60,330 nt of DNA from Hymenobacter persicinus (GTDB lineage Bacteria > Bacteroidota > Bacteroidia > Cytophagales > Hymenobacteraceae), in NCBI RefSeq assembly GCF_004167665.1, contig NZ_SEWE01000033.1:1-60330 (forward strand), read 5' to 3'. Within the stretch, counting starts at the first letter, position 1, and every line of letters begins with the position of its first letter. A program made the position numbers and the translations under genes. The notes below the pieces were generated by a model. That model saw nothing but the letters and a program-made list of their open reading frames with translations, had not been told where the DNA came from and searched no databases. This document shows positions 15,742 through 24,220 of this stretch, piece by piece.

Positions 15742-18168
15742 TTAGTGCTGCACCCGCACCCGGTACTGCTGCCCGGCGGCCGTCGTCAACCGCAACCAGT
15801 AGAGGCCAGCGGGCAGCTGGCTTAGCCCGCTCAGCTCCGCGCGCCCGGCCGTAGTCAGCAATAGGGCCTGCTGGCGCACTACGCGGCCGGCGGCGTCGCA
15901 GAGCTGCAACCGGGCGGCGCCCGCGGCGGTGGCTGGCACGGTCAGGGTCAGCTTATCGGCGAAGGGCACCGGGAAAGCGCCCAGTACCGCGGCGGCTGAT
16001 CCGGGCTTCGTTGCCAGGGCAATGGTACCGAACTCGTAGGCGCCCAGGTCGGGGCGGCTGGGGCTGCGCAGGTTTCCGGTCAGGTCGGTGGGCACGCCCA
16101 GGGGCTGGGCCATGTTGTCGAGGGCCAGGTTGACGGGGCGCAGGGCCGTGCCCGCGGCAAACTGCGGATTCAGGCTGACCGAGTGGGCATCCTGCCCGCT
16201 GCTGGCGCGCCAGTCGGCCAGCGTGGCCGCGTCGAGGGTGCTGTGGCGGGCCACGTAGCCGTTGGCCGGGTCCGTCACCACCAGGTCGTTGTAATCGGCC
16301 ACGGCCCGGGCGGGCACGAAGCTGGCATAGGGCGAATACCAGGCGTAGTGCTTGGCCACGCCGGTCTGGGCGCCCACCTCGTTGCTAAACACGTTGTTGC
16401 GCACGCTCAGCGCGGCCTGAGCTTCGGGGGCAAACACCGAGCAGTCGAAGGCGGCCGTGATGTAGCGCACGCCCGTGCCGGTGAGGCGGACGCTATTGTG
16501 CCACACCTCGAAGCGGCTGCCCACGCCCGGCACGCTCAGAATCACCGACAGTCCGGCCACGTTGCGGGTGGCGGTAGCGGTGCCGAAGTAGTCCAGGCTC
16601 AGGTCCCGGATTTCGTTGTTCTGGATGCGCAGCTCGACGGGCGGAATGTTGGAGCCCTGGTTGAAGATCAGCCCCCAGATGTAGTAGCCCGAAAACGTGG
16701 TGCCCGGGCTGACCAGCTGCAGCTCGTAGATCTGGTTGTCAGTCACCCGGCAGGCCAGCGGGCCGGTGCCCTGCAGGTCGCGCAGGTCGATGCCCCGGGC
16801 GCCGGAGGTGGAGCGCAGCCCGCGCACGGCGTTATTGACCAGGGTCAGGCCCTTCACGTGCTGGATTACGAAGCCAAAGAGCTCCCAGCTGCTGTCGAGC
16901 GTGCCGGTGCTCACGCTCACGTTGCGCACGGTCACTTTCTCGTCGGGGAAGGCCGCATCGGAGCCGGTCAGGCGCACGCCGTAGATGCAGTTGCTGATGG
17001 TCAGGTTTTCGTAGAGCAGGTCCCGGTTCAGCCCGGCCGTGTCGGAGGCGAAGCCCACGTTGTACTGCCGAATGCCGGCCGCCGCCGGGGCCGAGCTGCC
17101 CACCGCCGAGCGGGTCAGGGCAATGGTGGCGTTGCGGATGGTGATGTGACGGGCCCCGTTGGTTCCCGACTGCTGGGCCGTGACGAGGTAACCGTTGGGC
17201 AGGGGGCTGTTGAACTTGCTGCGCACGTCGATGCCGTCGAACGTGAGCCAGTCGGCTCCCACGATGGCCACGCCGGCCGAGGCCCCGAAGCCCGACTCAA
17301 TCACGGGGTTGGCCCCGCTCCCACTGCGCCGAAACACGACGGGGGCCGCGCCCGTGCCGCCGGTGGTGATGGACGGGGTATTTTCGGTGAATACCTGACC
17401 CGCCGCCACTTCAAACGTGGTTGGACCGCTGGTGCCGGTCAGGTTCAGCCGCTCGAAGGCCGCCGTGAAGGAGTTGAAGTTGCGCCCGGTCAGGGGCTGG
17501 GTGTTGTCGATGGTGTAGGTGCCGCTGAGCGGGGGCACGGTGGTGGCCGTCAGGGTCACGTTGTCGAAAGCTGCCGGGGGCTGCTGCCCAAAGGTGGCGT
17601 CGTTGCGCCACATAAACACCAGGCGGCGGGTGGTGCCGGCCAGCTGGTTGCCGGTCGGCAGGCGCACCAGCGCCCGGGAGTAGGTGGGCTGGGAGTGAAA
17701 ATCGTTGCGCACCAGCACCGCACTCGACGACTGCGGCGTGCTGCCCGCCGTGAGCGTGGCGCCGGCCGGCAGCAGGTAGATGCCCATGTAGTCGTCGGGA
17801 GCCAGGGCGCTGTTTTGCCCGATGGCCTTCCAGTCGAAGGACAGGTCGAACTGGTTTTGCCCGGCCGGGAACGTCACGTCGGTGTAGAGATACGTGACGT
17901 TAAAGCTGCTCAGGCTGTAGGCGTAGGTGCTGCCGGTGGCGTTGTTGGAAATGTAGGCCGCCTTGGAGCCCGCCGTGGTGGGGCCGTTGCCGGGGGCCTC
18001 ACCCACAAACCACTTATTGGCCTGGGTGCCGTTGACGGCCGTAAAAATGGAGGTAGGCCCTTCGAAGTTCTCGGTCAGGAAGGTGGTCGGGGTCTGGGCC
18101 TGCGCGGCGGGAGCCAGTAGCAGACTGCAAAACGCCCCGAAAAGTGCGTAGCGTAAAGTTTTAATCAT
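15742..18168 (-). CDS. Secreted beta-helix-like protein with T9SS type-A sorting domain (paralogue B)
   Basis: 808 residues with the same architecture as its downstream neighbour: signal peptide ending AQAQT, an N-terminal FLTENFEGPT module, a beta-helix-like middle with LTFDGIDVRSKF and HITIRNATIALTRS, and a C-terminal sorting domain (VLGAFPVPFADK, LPAGLYWLRL). The pair is a tandem duplication with extensive divergence. Only 62 bases separate the two genes, so they may be co-transcribed. A promoter candidate lies at 18255-18286. Confidence 0.88.
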   Translation of the reverse strand: MIKTLRYALFGAFCSLLLAPAAQAQTPTTFLTENFEGPTSIFTAVNGTQANKWFVGEAPGNGPTTAGSKAAYISNNATGSTYAYSLSSFNVTYLYTDVTFPAGQNQFDLSFDWKAIGQNSALAPDDYMGIYLLPAGATLTAGSTPQSSSAVLVRNDFHSQPTYSRALVRLPTGNQLAGTTRRLVFMWRNDATFGQQPPAAFDNVTLTATTVPPLSGTYTIDNTQPLTGRNFNSFTAAFERLNLTGTSGPTTFEVAAGQVFTENTPSITTGGTGAAPVVFRRSGSGANPVIESGFGASAGVAIVGADWLTFDGIDVRSKFNSPLPNGYLVTAQQSGTNGARHITIRNATIALTRSAVGSSAPAAAGIRQYNVGFASDTAGLNRDLLYENLTISNCIYGVRLTGSDAAFPDEKVTVRNVSVSTGTLDSSWELFGFVIQHVKGLTLVNNAVRGLRSTSGARGIDLRDLQGTGPLACRVTDNQIYELQLVSPGTTFSGYYIWGLIFNQGSNIPPVELRIQNNEIRDLSLDYFGTATATRNVAGLSVILSVPGVGSRFEVWHNSVRLTGTGVRYITAAFDCSVFAPEAQAALSVRNNVFSNEVGAQTGVAKHYAWYSPYASFVPARAVADYNDLVVTDPANGYVARHSTLDAATLADWRASSGQDAHSVSLNPQFAAGTALRPVNLALDNMAQPLGVPTDLTGNLRSPSRPDLGAYEFGTIALATKPGSAAAVLGAFPVPFADKLTLTVPATAAGAARLQLCDAAGRVVRQQALLLTTAGRAELSGLSQLPAGLYWLRLTTAAGQQYRVRVQH

Positions 18169-18254
18169 GCACGTAGAGGAAGCAGGGAAGACAAAAAGAA
18201 GAGGATAAAGGCCCCAAGTTGCCAGCGGTAAGGATAGGGCACTCGAAATCAGCT

Positions 18255-18286
18255 ATAAAGATACGGGGACACTGGCATTCGGCCAA
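18255..18286 (-). promoter_or_regulatory. Candidate promoter for the T9SS paralogue pair
   Basis: On the minus strand, TTG is followed after 21 bases by TATCTTTA, one mismatch from TAnnTTTG, about 87 bases before the ATG at 18168. Confidence 0.3.
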
Positions 18287-18325
18287 GAGCCAAACTTTGC
18301 CGCCTGTTGCTGGTTACACGGGTCT

Positions 18326-18607
18326 ATGAAAGCTATCTGGAACGATACCGTCATTGCCGAGAGCAACGACACCGTGGTGGTGGAAAACAACCACTACTTC
18401 CCCGCCGACGCCATCAAGCGCGAGTTTTTTGAGGATAGCATTGCCCACACGTCCTGCCCCTGGAAGGGTCGGGCCAGCTACTACTCCGTGCGCGTCAACG
18501 GGGAGCTCAACAAGGATGCGGCCTGGTTTTATCCCGACCCCAAGCCCGCGGCCCAGGAAATTCAGGGGCGCGTGGCGTTTTGGAAAGGCGTGAAAGTGGT
18601 TCAGTAA
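18326..18607 (+). CDS. DUF427 domain protein
   Basis: 93 residues, the standard size of a single-domain DUF427 protein. Family hallmarks are visible: MKAIWNDTVIAESNDTVVVE at the start, NHYFPADAI, then SCPWKGRASYY and DAAWFYPDPK. The fold is a small beta protein whose biochemical role is not established. There is no signal peptide. The start is fixed by the first ATG and the conserved N-terminus. Confidence 0.92.
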   Translation: MKAIWNDTVIAESNDTVVVENNHYFPADAIKREFFEDSIAHTSCPWKGRASYYSVRVNGELNKDAAWFYPDPKPAAQEIQGRVAFWKGVKVVQ

Positions 18608-18674
18608 GCCTGGAATCGGCCGCTAGAAGCCGCTTTGCGTATAGCCGCTACATTCCCGTTCTTACTTTTCCCCC

Positions 18675-19313
18675 ATGCGCGCTTCTTACCGCCTGCTGGC
18701 CCTTTCCCTGCTGGCCACCGCTACTGCCTGCGACAGCACCCGCGAAACCACCTACAGCCAGCCCCAGTCAACCACGATTAACCCGGCTCCGGCCACCGCG
18801 CCCGAGCGGCCCAGCTTTCGCAGGGAGCTGACCAGCGGCCCCTACAACTACCTGATTACCACCACTGGCCCCGTCGGGCAGCGCCAGCTGAGCGTGCGCG
18901 CCGCGCAGGACGGCCGGGAGCTGACCACCGCCCAGGACACCCTGTTGGGCGAAGTGCAGGATGCCCAGCTGGCCAAGCTGACCACCGGCCCCGGCGACGA
19001 GCTGCTGGTCTTCACCGAAGGCGTGGGCAGCGGCTCCTACGGCGACGTGCGCGGCTACTGGTTTGGCGGCCAGGACTGGGAAAGAATGGCACCCCTGCCC
19101 AAGCTGGCCGGGGCCGCCGCCCAGGGCTACCAGGGCCAAGACAAGTTCCGGGTAGTCGGCCGGGAGCTGGTTCGCTCCTTCCCTATCTACCTGCCCGCCG
19201 ACGCCAACTGCTGCCCCAGCGGCGGTACCCGCACCATCCGCTACGTACTGCCCGAGCGCAGCCTGGCCTTTCAGCAGAAAAGCATGGTCACCGAAGCCCG
19301 GCCGGCCCAGTAA
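18675..19313 (+). CDS. Hypothetical lipoprotein
   Basis: 212 residues. The signal peptide MRASYRLLALSLLATATACD has a lipobox ending at Cys19. A Thr/Ser/Pro-rich linker follows, then a compact domain (about 50-205) of alternating strands with GPYNYLITTTGP and NCCPSGGTRTIRYVL near the end. The double cysteine may form a disulfide. No family is recognised. It is probably anchored in the outer membrane facing the periplasm, as is common for Bacteroidota lipoproteins without a surface-export signal. Confidence 0.75.
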   Translation: MRASYRLLALSLLATATACDSTRETTYSQPQSTTINPAPATAPERPSFRRELTSGPYNYLITTTGPVGQRQLSVRAAQDGRELTTAQDTLLGEVQDAQLAKLTTGPGDELLVFTEGVGSGSYGDVRGYWFGGQDWERMAPLPKLAGAAAQGYQGQDKFRVVGRELVRSFPIYLPADANCCPSGGTRTIRYVLPERSLAFQQKSMVTEARPAQ

Positions 19314-19328
19314 CTGGTTCGGGCTATA

Positions 19329-19366
19329 CGAAAAAAGCCGCCCCCGAAATCCGGGGGCGGCTTTCG
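19329..19366. terminator. Bidirectional terminator
   Basis: Hairpin AAGCCGCCCCCG/CGGGGGCGGCTT flanked by an A-run and CTTTCG, lying between the convergent lipoprotein (+) and FG-GAP (-) genes. Confidence 0.85.
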
Positions 19367-19395
19367 TGCATATAAGGCTTTGATGACCTTCGATT

Positions 19396-21133
19396 TTACT
19401 GCAACACCAGCCGCCGGCTCAGCAGCGCGGAGCCAGCCTGCAAACGCACGAGGTAGATACCCGCGGGCAAGCCGGCCGTGGGCAGCGTGGCGGTAAATCC
19501 GCCATCCGCCGACCCGCTTAAGCGCTGGGTAGCCACCGTCTGGCCGAGGGCGTTGAGCAGCGTGAACTGGGCGGCAGCCCCGCCAGTGGCGGCAGTCGGC
19601 AGGCTCACGTAGACCGGGGCAGTAGCTGCCGCCGGGTTGGGATACACGGCCAGTGGTGAAGCCGCCTGCCCCGCGGACGCGGCCGTCGGAGCCGGGGCGT
19701 TGCGCAGTACGCTTACGACTCCCGACGAGGAATAGTGGGCCGTCAAACAATCCAGGGTTCCGTTGCCGTCGATGTCGGCCAGGACGAGGCTGGCGGCGTT
19801 GGGCTGGCCGGTGGGGATGCTGGCAGTGCCCGAAAACTCGCCAGCACCGTTATTGAGCCGCAGGCTGACCACGCTCGGCGTAACGAAACTCGCCGCAAGC
19901 AAGTCCAGGTCGCCGTCACTGTCAACGTCCCCGAGCTGCACCCCCAGCGGGGACGCATCCACGGGTATGCGCGCCCCGGCGGTCAGGGCGCCAGTGCCGT
20001 CGTTGACCAACACTGCCGCTACGTTACTGCTTGAACAACCGGCCACCGCATCCAGGTCGCCGTCGCCGTCCACATCCCCCAGGGCCAGGCAGATTGGCTC
20101 CCCCAGTACGGTACTGTTGGTAGTGCCCGAAAAGGCACCCTGACCATCATTGTAGCGCACGCTGATGGAGTTGCTGGCGTTAGCCGTCACCACGTCCAGG
20201 TCGCCGTCGTTATCCATGTCGCCCAGGGCTAAACCGTACGGCGACTGCCCGACCCTCACATCCGAGCCCGCGCTAAACACGCCCTGACCATTGTTGAACC
20301 GCACGCTTACGCTTCCGAGAGCTACTGCATTGGCCGTGAGCAGGTCCAGGTCGCCGTCGCCGTCAATATCGGCCAGGGCGGCCGTGCGGGGGTTGTTGCC
20401 CACCCAAACTGTGGGTGCGGTGGTGAAGACGGCGCCGTTGCCGGCATTGAGGCGCACGCTCACGTCGTTGCTCCCCACATTCGTAGCGACAAAGTCCAGA
20501 TCCTCGTCGCCGTCCAAGTCGCCAGCCACCACGAAGAAGGCTCCGTTGCCCACGGCCAGGTCGGCCCCGTTCGTGAAACCGCCCATGCCATTGTTGAGGC
20601 GCACACTCACCCGGTTGGTGGAGTAGCTCGAGGTCAGCAGATCCAGGTCGCCGTCGCCGTCTAGGTCGGCAGCGGCCGTGCTCGTCGCGCTGGAGCTGAC
20701 ACTCACGGCCGGCGCCGCCTGAAAATTGCCCGAGCCCCCAGTGGTGGCCGTCGTAAACTGATACACGAACGGCCCCGCCGCCGTCCCGCTGGTACTGGCA
20801 ACCGAGGCCGGTATAACTACCGACACCGTTTCGCCAGCCCTGAAATCCAGGGGCTGTCCGGCCGGCGTTATGGGCGTAAGCGTCACCAGGTTGCCGGCTA
20901 CGGTGCGCGTGAGCATGATCCGGCCCCGGCTCTGGCTGCTCAGAATCCGCATGCCCCCGACCGTACCCGGATTGATAGCCTGGGAAAAACCAATCCCGAC
21001 GGGGGCGTGCACGCTGGCGGTCCGGGCATGGCGGGCGGGGCTGAGGCTGCTGCCGACTACCAGGCCTTGTGCCCGGGCCAGGGGCGTTACCCCAGCGCCG
21101 CCCAGCGCCAGCACGGAAATAATAGTTCGGCAT
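19396..21133 (-). CDS. FG-GAP/VCBS-repeat protein with T9SS sorting domain; start codon out of frame
   Basis: The body shows a Big-5-like N-terminal module (PVGIGFSQAINPGTVGG...), seven FG-GAP/VCBS repeats with calcium-type D-x-D-x-D loops (DLDGDGDLD, DIDGNGTLD), and a C-terminal type-A sorting domain (LAVYPNPAAAT, LPAGIYLVRL). Such beta-propellers bind ligands at the surface. The signal peptide RTIISVLALGGAGVTPLARA is in the body frame but has no ATG. The nearby ATG at 21133 reads CCG-AAC, one base out of frame. Removing one C would give a perfect MRTIISV start. The frame is open to an ATG at 21300, but that would run through the neighbour's terminator. It is either a real frameshift or a sequence error. 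Confidence 0.8.
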
Positions 21134-21258
21134 ACGCACGATACTAAATAGGAAGGGAAACACAGAAAGAGCCAATGCGGAAGCACTGGGCGGCTCCGCA
21201 CTATCAGCGGCGTTAAATATAGGAGCCAGAAAGTACGGACCAGACCAGGGCACAAAAA

Positions 21259-21282
21259 AGCCGGGTAGAGTTCTACCCGGCT
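21259..21282 (-). terminator. Terminator of the acyl-ACP desaturase gene
   Basis: Hairpin AAGCCGGGTAGA/TCTACCCGGCTT, with an A-run on the left that is a T-run in the minus direction, 30 bases past the stop at 21312. Confidence 0.8.
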
Positions 21283-21311
21283 TGAGATGGTGCACCGCAA
21301 CGGATAGTCCG

Positions 21312-22289
21312 TTACTCAATCCACTTGAACTTGTATTCCAGCTTGGGCACCGGCATGCGGTCGGCCACGCGGCGCAGGCGGTTGGGCAGGGCCATGATAT
21401 AGTCCCGGGCCTTTTCGGCGGCGCCGTTCAGGTCGGTTACCTGGTCGAGCTTCCAGGTGTTGATCAGGCTTTCCAAAATGTCGGTGTAGTCCTGGCTCGT
21501 GTACACGCCCAGGCGCTGGGCGGCGTCGGTGAAGTGGCCGAAGGTTTTGCCCATCTCCACGCCCAGCTCGCGCATGTAGTGAGCCGGCATCACGATTTTC
21601 TTGCGCATCATGTCCTCGAAGGCCAGCATCATCTCGGAGGGGTCCACCTCGAAAATCTTGTCGACGAAGGTCTGGTACACGCGGGCGTGGCGGGCTTCGT
21701 CGCCGGCAATCATGCCGCAGATTTTGGACAGCTGGGCGTCGCCGGCCTTGCGGGCCAGGGTACCCACGCGGCGGTGCGAGAGGTTGGTGGCCGCTTCCTG
21801 GTAGGAAGTGTACACGAAAGCGCGATACGGGTCGTGGGCGGTGCCCAGGTCGAAGCCGTCGTTGATCAAATACTGGGTGCTGACCTCGAACTCGCGCATG
21901 TTCACGCGGCCCGACAGGTAGAGGTAGCGGTTGAGCAGGTCGCCGTGACGGTTTTCTTCCGCCGTCCAACCCCGGATCCACTGGGCCCAGCCGTTGTCGT
22001 GGTCCTTGTTCATGTCGTCGAGCTGGTGAAACCAGGCTTCGTAGTTGGGCAGCGCCTCTTCGGTGATGGTGTCACCGATGAGCACGGCCAGCAAATCGTA
22101 GCTCAGGCCTTGCGCGGCCTCGCGCAGGGACTTCACTTCGTCAAAAAACGATTCAGAGCGAGGGTCCGGCATGTAGTCGGAGGGCTGCCAGCTTTCATCA
22201 ACCTTCTTGAGAAAGCCGTCGAGGTTGGCCTTCAAAAAGGGTTCGAGATGCTGAAGCACCTCCGCGCGGGAGGCTACAGTTGCAATCAT
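21312..22289 (-). CDS. Acyl-ACP desaturase (fatty acid desaturase type 2)
   Basis: 325 residues from ATG 22289, which has a purine-poor but conserved leader; the alternative ATG at 22331 overlaps the promoter candidate. The di-iron ligands are present: E-N-R-H (E112, H115) and D-E-A-R-H (E198, H201), the hallmark of soluble acyl-ACP desaturases that introduce a double bond into acyl-ACP and so control membrane fluidity. Cytoplasmic. It is monocistronic, with its own promoter candidate (22319-22326) and terminator (21259-21282). Confidence 0.94.
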   Translation of the reverse strand: MIATVASRAEVLQHLEPFLKANLDGFLKKVDESWQPSDYMPDPRSESFFDEVKSLREAAQGLSYDLLAVLIGDTITEEALPNYEAWFHQLDDMNKDHDNGWAQWIRGWTAEENRHGDLLNRYLYLSGRVNMREFEVSTQYLINDGFDLGTAHDPYRAFVYTSYQEAATNLSHRRVGTLARKAGDAQLSKICGMIAGDEARHARVYQTFVDKIFEVDPSEMMLAFEDMMRKKIVMPAHYMRELGVEMGKTFGHFTDAAQRLGVYTSQDYTDILESLINTWKLDQVTDLNGAAEKARDYIMALPNRLRRVADRMPVPKLEYKFKWIE

Positions 22290-22318
22290 GGCAGGGAGGG
22301 TAGAAATGGAAATCGGGT

Positions 22319-22326
22319 CAAATGTA
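22319..22326 (-). promoter_or_regulatory. Candidate -7 element of the desaturase gene
   Basis: Minus-strand TACATTTG is an exact TAnnTTTG match 30 bases before the ATG at 22289. This supports the shorter start rather than the ATG at 22331. Confidence 0.45.
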
Positions 22327-22394
22327 GGCATTCACCCCTCACTGATACGTTAGAAGCTGGTTAACTACCGCCTATAAAATTTTGGCCTTTTCCC

Positions 22395-24023
22395 CTATTT
22401 CATCGTTTCTACACGCACTTGGTACTGCCGCGGCTGCTCCGTTTCGCCCGCGCCCACCGGCCGGGCCGCCGACAGCACCAGCGCCGGCTGCCCGGGCTGG
22501 CGGGTAGCCGCCAAATAGGAATTTACCCACGGCACCACGGCTGGGGCCAGCAGCCAGCGCACGGCAGGCCGGGCCGCTAAGCGGCGCAGGGCGGCGGGCT
22601 GGTCGCGGGTACCGGTCAGGTACTGCCGCAGGGCTGGCTGCGACGGGTCCAGGGTCTGCCAGCCGGTCAGGCTCAGCACGGAGTGGGGTGCGAAGGCCGG
22701 CTCAGCAAACGGGGACCAGGACTTAAAGAGCGTTTCGAGTCCCGCCCCCACCAGCACCCGCGGCGGCGGGCCCAGCCACGCGGCCAGTTGCCGGACGTTT
22801 TGCTGCTGCTCCTGCTTGAGCACCTGCCCCCGGTGGATGGTTTTATAACCGTAGAGCAGCACTACCAGCAATAGGGCGGCGGTGCTGAGGGGCGCAAGAC
22901 GCACCGGACGGCGCGGCACCCGCAGCACGTAGCTCAGGTTGCTCAGAGTCCAGAGGTTCAGCAGCGGCAGCCCGATGCGGGGCGGCAGCTTCAACCCACT
23001 GCCCAGCCCCAGAATCAGCAGCAGGAAGCCTGCTTGCACGAGCCAGAACCGGCCGCGGCCCTCGTAGCGGCGCGGGTTGCGCAGAATTTCCAGCCCCAGT
23101 CCCAACTGGAGCAGCAGCAGCGGGAAATAATCACGCACCAACTGGCTGACCAGGGTCAAGAGCTTGGCCGGCACCTGCTCCCGCCCGAACGTGCCAGCCT
23201 CAAACCGGGTGGCCCGCCGAAACAGCGCTTCGTTGACCAGGGTGGAGTCGCCAAGGGCCCAGTGCGCTACGGCCCGCACGCCCAGGCTGTCAAGGCGGCT
23301 CTGGGGATGTATCTGATAGAGATGGTAGTCGTTAAGGTTGGACTTGAGCACGTCGAGGCGGCGGTAGGTGGCCTCGGCCGGGGTGCGCGTCAAGCTCAGC
23401 GTCAGTTGGGCCACGCCCAGCAGCAGCGTTACGGCCGCAATGACCACCGCCCCGCGCCGCCGGGCCAGCCACAGCGCCCCGGGCACGGCCGCCAGCAGCC
23501 CCAGCAGCGCCGCGCTGGGCCGAATCAGCCAGGCCAGGCCCACGGCCAGCAGCCCCAGCAGCAGGGCCGGGAGCCGTTCGGCCCGCTGGGCCGCGTAGAG
23601 CAGCCCGACCCCGGCCAGCAGCACCGGCACCCGCACGTAGTTGAACCATAGCCCGTGCTCCAGCCAGGCCAACCCGAAAAACAGCACCAGCGCCCCCACC
23701 AATGCCCCGGCTGTCACCTGCCCCCGTAGCAGCCGGTCGAGGACGGCAAAGGCCAGCACCGTGGCGGCGTAGAGCAGCCCATACAACAGCAGGCCGTACC
23801 AGGGCAAAGCGGGAAAATGAGTGTACAAGCCGGCCAGCAGCGGGGCCAGTCCGTGGAAGTACAGGTGCAGGTCGGTGACGGGCGCGGCGGCGGCCACCCC
23901 GCGCAGCAGCAGGGTGATGGTCACGTCGTCGTTGGTTTCGTAGTAGCAGCCCAGCGCTAGGCCAGCCAGCAGCAGCAGAGCCGCCGGCAACACCACCACG
24001 CGCAGGAATTTAGGGCTCAGCAA
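22395..24023 (-). CDS. Polytopic membrane protein, GT-C glycosyltransferase-like
   Basis: 542 residues from a TTG start at 24023; no better start is visible. It has about ten hydrophobic segments in the first 400 residues and a soluble C-terminal part with WQTLDPSQPALRQY. An acidic motif after the first membrane segment (YYETNDDVTI) sits where GT-C transferases carry their catalytic Asp, so it may transfer sugar from a polyprenyl donor. The C-terminal start of the family is not recognised with certainty. It is divergent from the similar gene at 24221. Confidence 0.72.
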   Translation of the reverse strand: MLSPKFLRVVVLPAALLLLAGLALGCYYETNDDVTITLLLRGVAAAAPVTDLHLYFHGLAPLLAGLYTHFPALPWYGLLLYGLLYAATVLAFAVLDRLLRGQVTAGALVGALVLFFGLAWLEHGLWFNYVRVPVLLAGVGLLYAAQRAERLPALLLGLLAVGLAWLIRPSAALLGLLAAVPGALWLARRRGAVVIAAVTLLLGVAQLTLSLTRTPAEATYRRLDVLKSNLNDYHLYQIHPQSRLDSLGVRAVAHWALGDSTLVNEALFRRATRFEAGTFGREQVPAKLLTLVSQLVRDYFPLLLLQLGLGLEILRNPRRYEGRGRFWLVQAGFLLLILGLGSGLKLPPRIGLPLLNLWTLSNLSYVLRVPRRPVRLAPLSTAALLLVVLLYGYKTIHRGQVLKQEQQQNVRQLAAWLGPPPRVLVGAGLETLFKSWSPFAEPAFAPHSVLSLTGWQTLDPSQPALRQYLTGTRDQPAALRRLAARPAVRWLLAPAVVPWVNSYLAATRQPGQPALVLSAARPVGAGETEQPRQYQVRVETMK

Positions 24024-24186
24024 CGCCGCAAACGGAACGGGTAAGGCCCGGTGGCCGGGAGGCGGCGCGGCGGGCGGGGCCCAAATGTACCGAACTCCCC
24101 AGCATTGGAAAATGCCGAGGAAACAACACGGTCGAGTTTGGCCCCCGGCGCCCCGCGGCGGAAAAGGGCTATTACACCAGCCAGAG

Positions 24187-24216
24187 TTTGGATGTGGGCG
24201 TAAATCGGTTGCTTTG
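24187..24216 (+). promoter_or_regulatory. Candidate promoter of the GT-C gene
   Basis: TTTG (24187-24190), 18 bases, then TTGCTTTG (24209-24216), a near-consensus Bacteroidota promoter. If it is used, the TTG at 24188 cannot be the start codon, and the GTG at 24221 would be almost leaderless. Confidence 0.3.
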
Positions 24217-24220
24217 CGGC

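Noticed and set aside
16183..18120. 645-residue plus-strand frame
   Set aside because: Antisense to the T9SS beta-helix paralogue, with low-complexity Gly/His/Val content and no domain; a shadow of that gene.
19396..21300. CRISPR-like periodicity in the FG-GAP gene
   Set aside because: The repeats encode calcium-loop protein repeats with varying bases and no direct-repeat/spacer structure.
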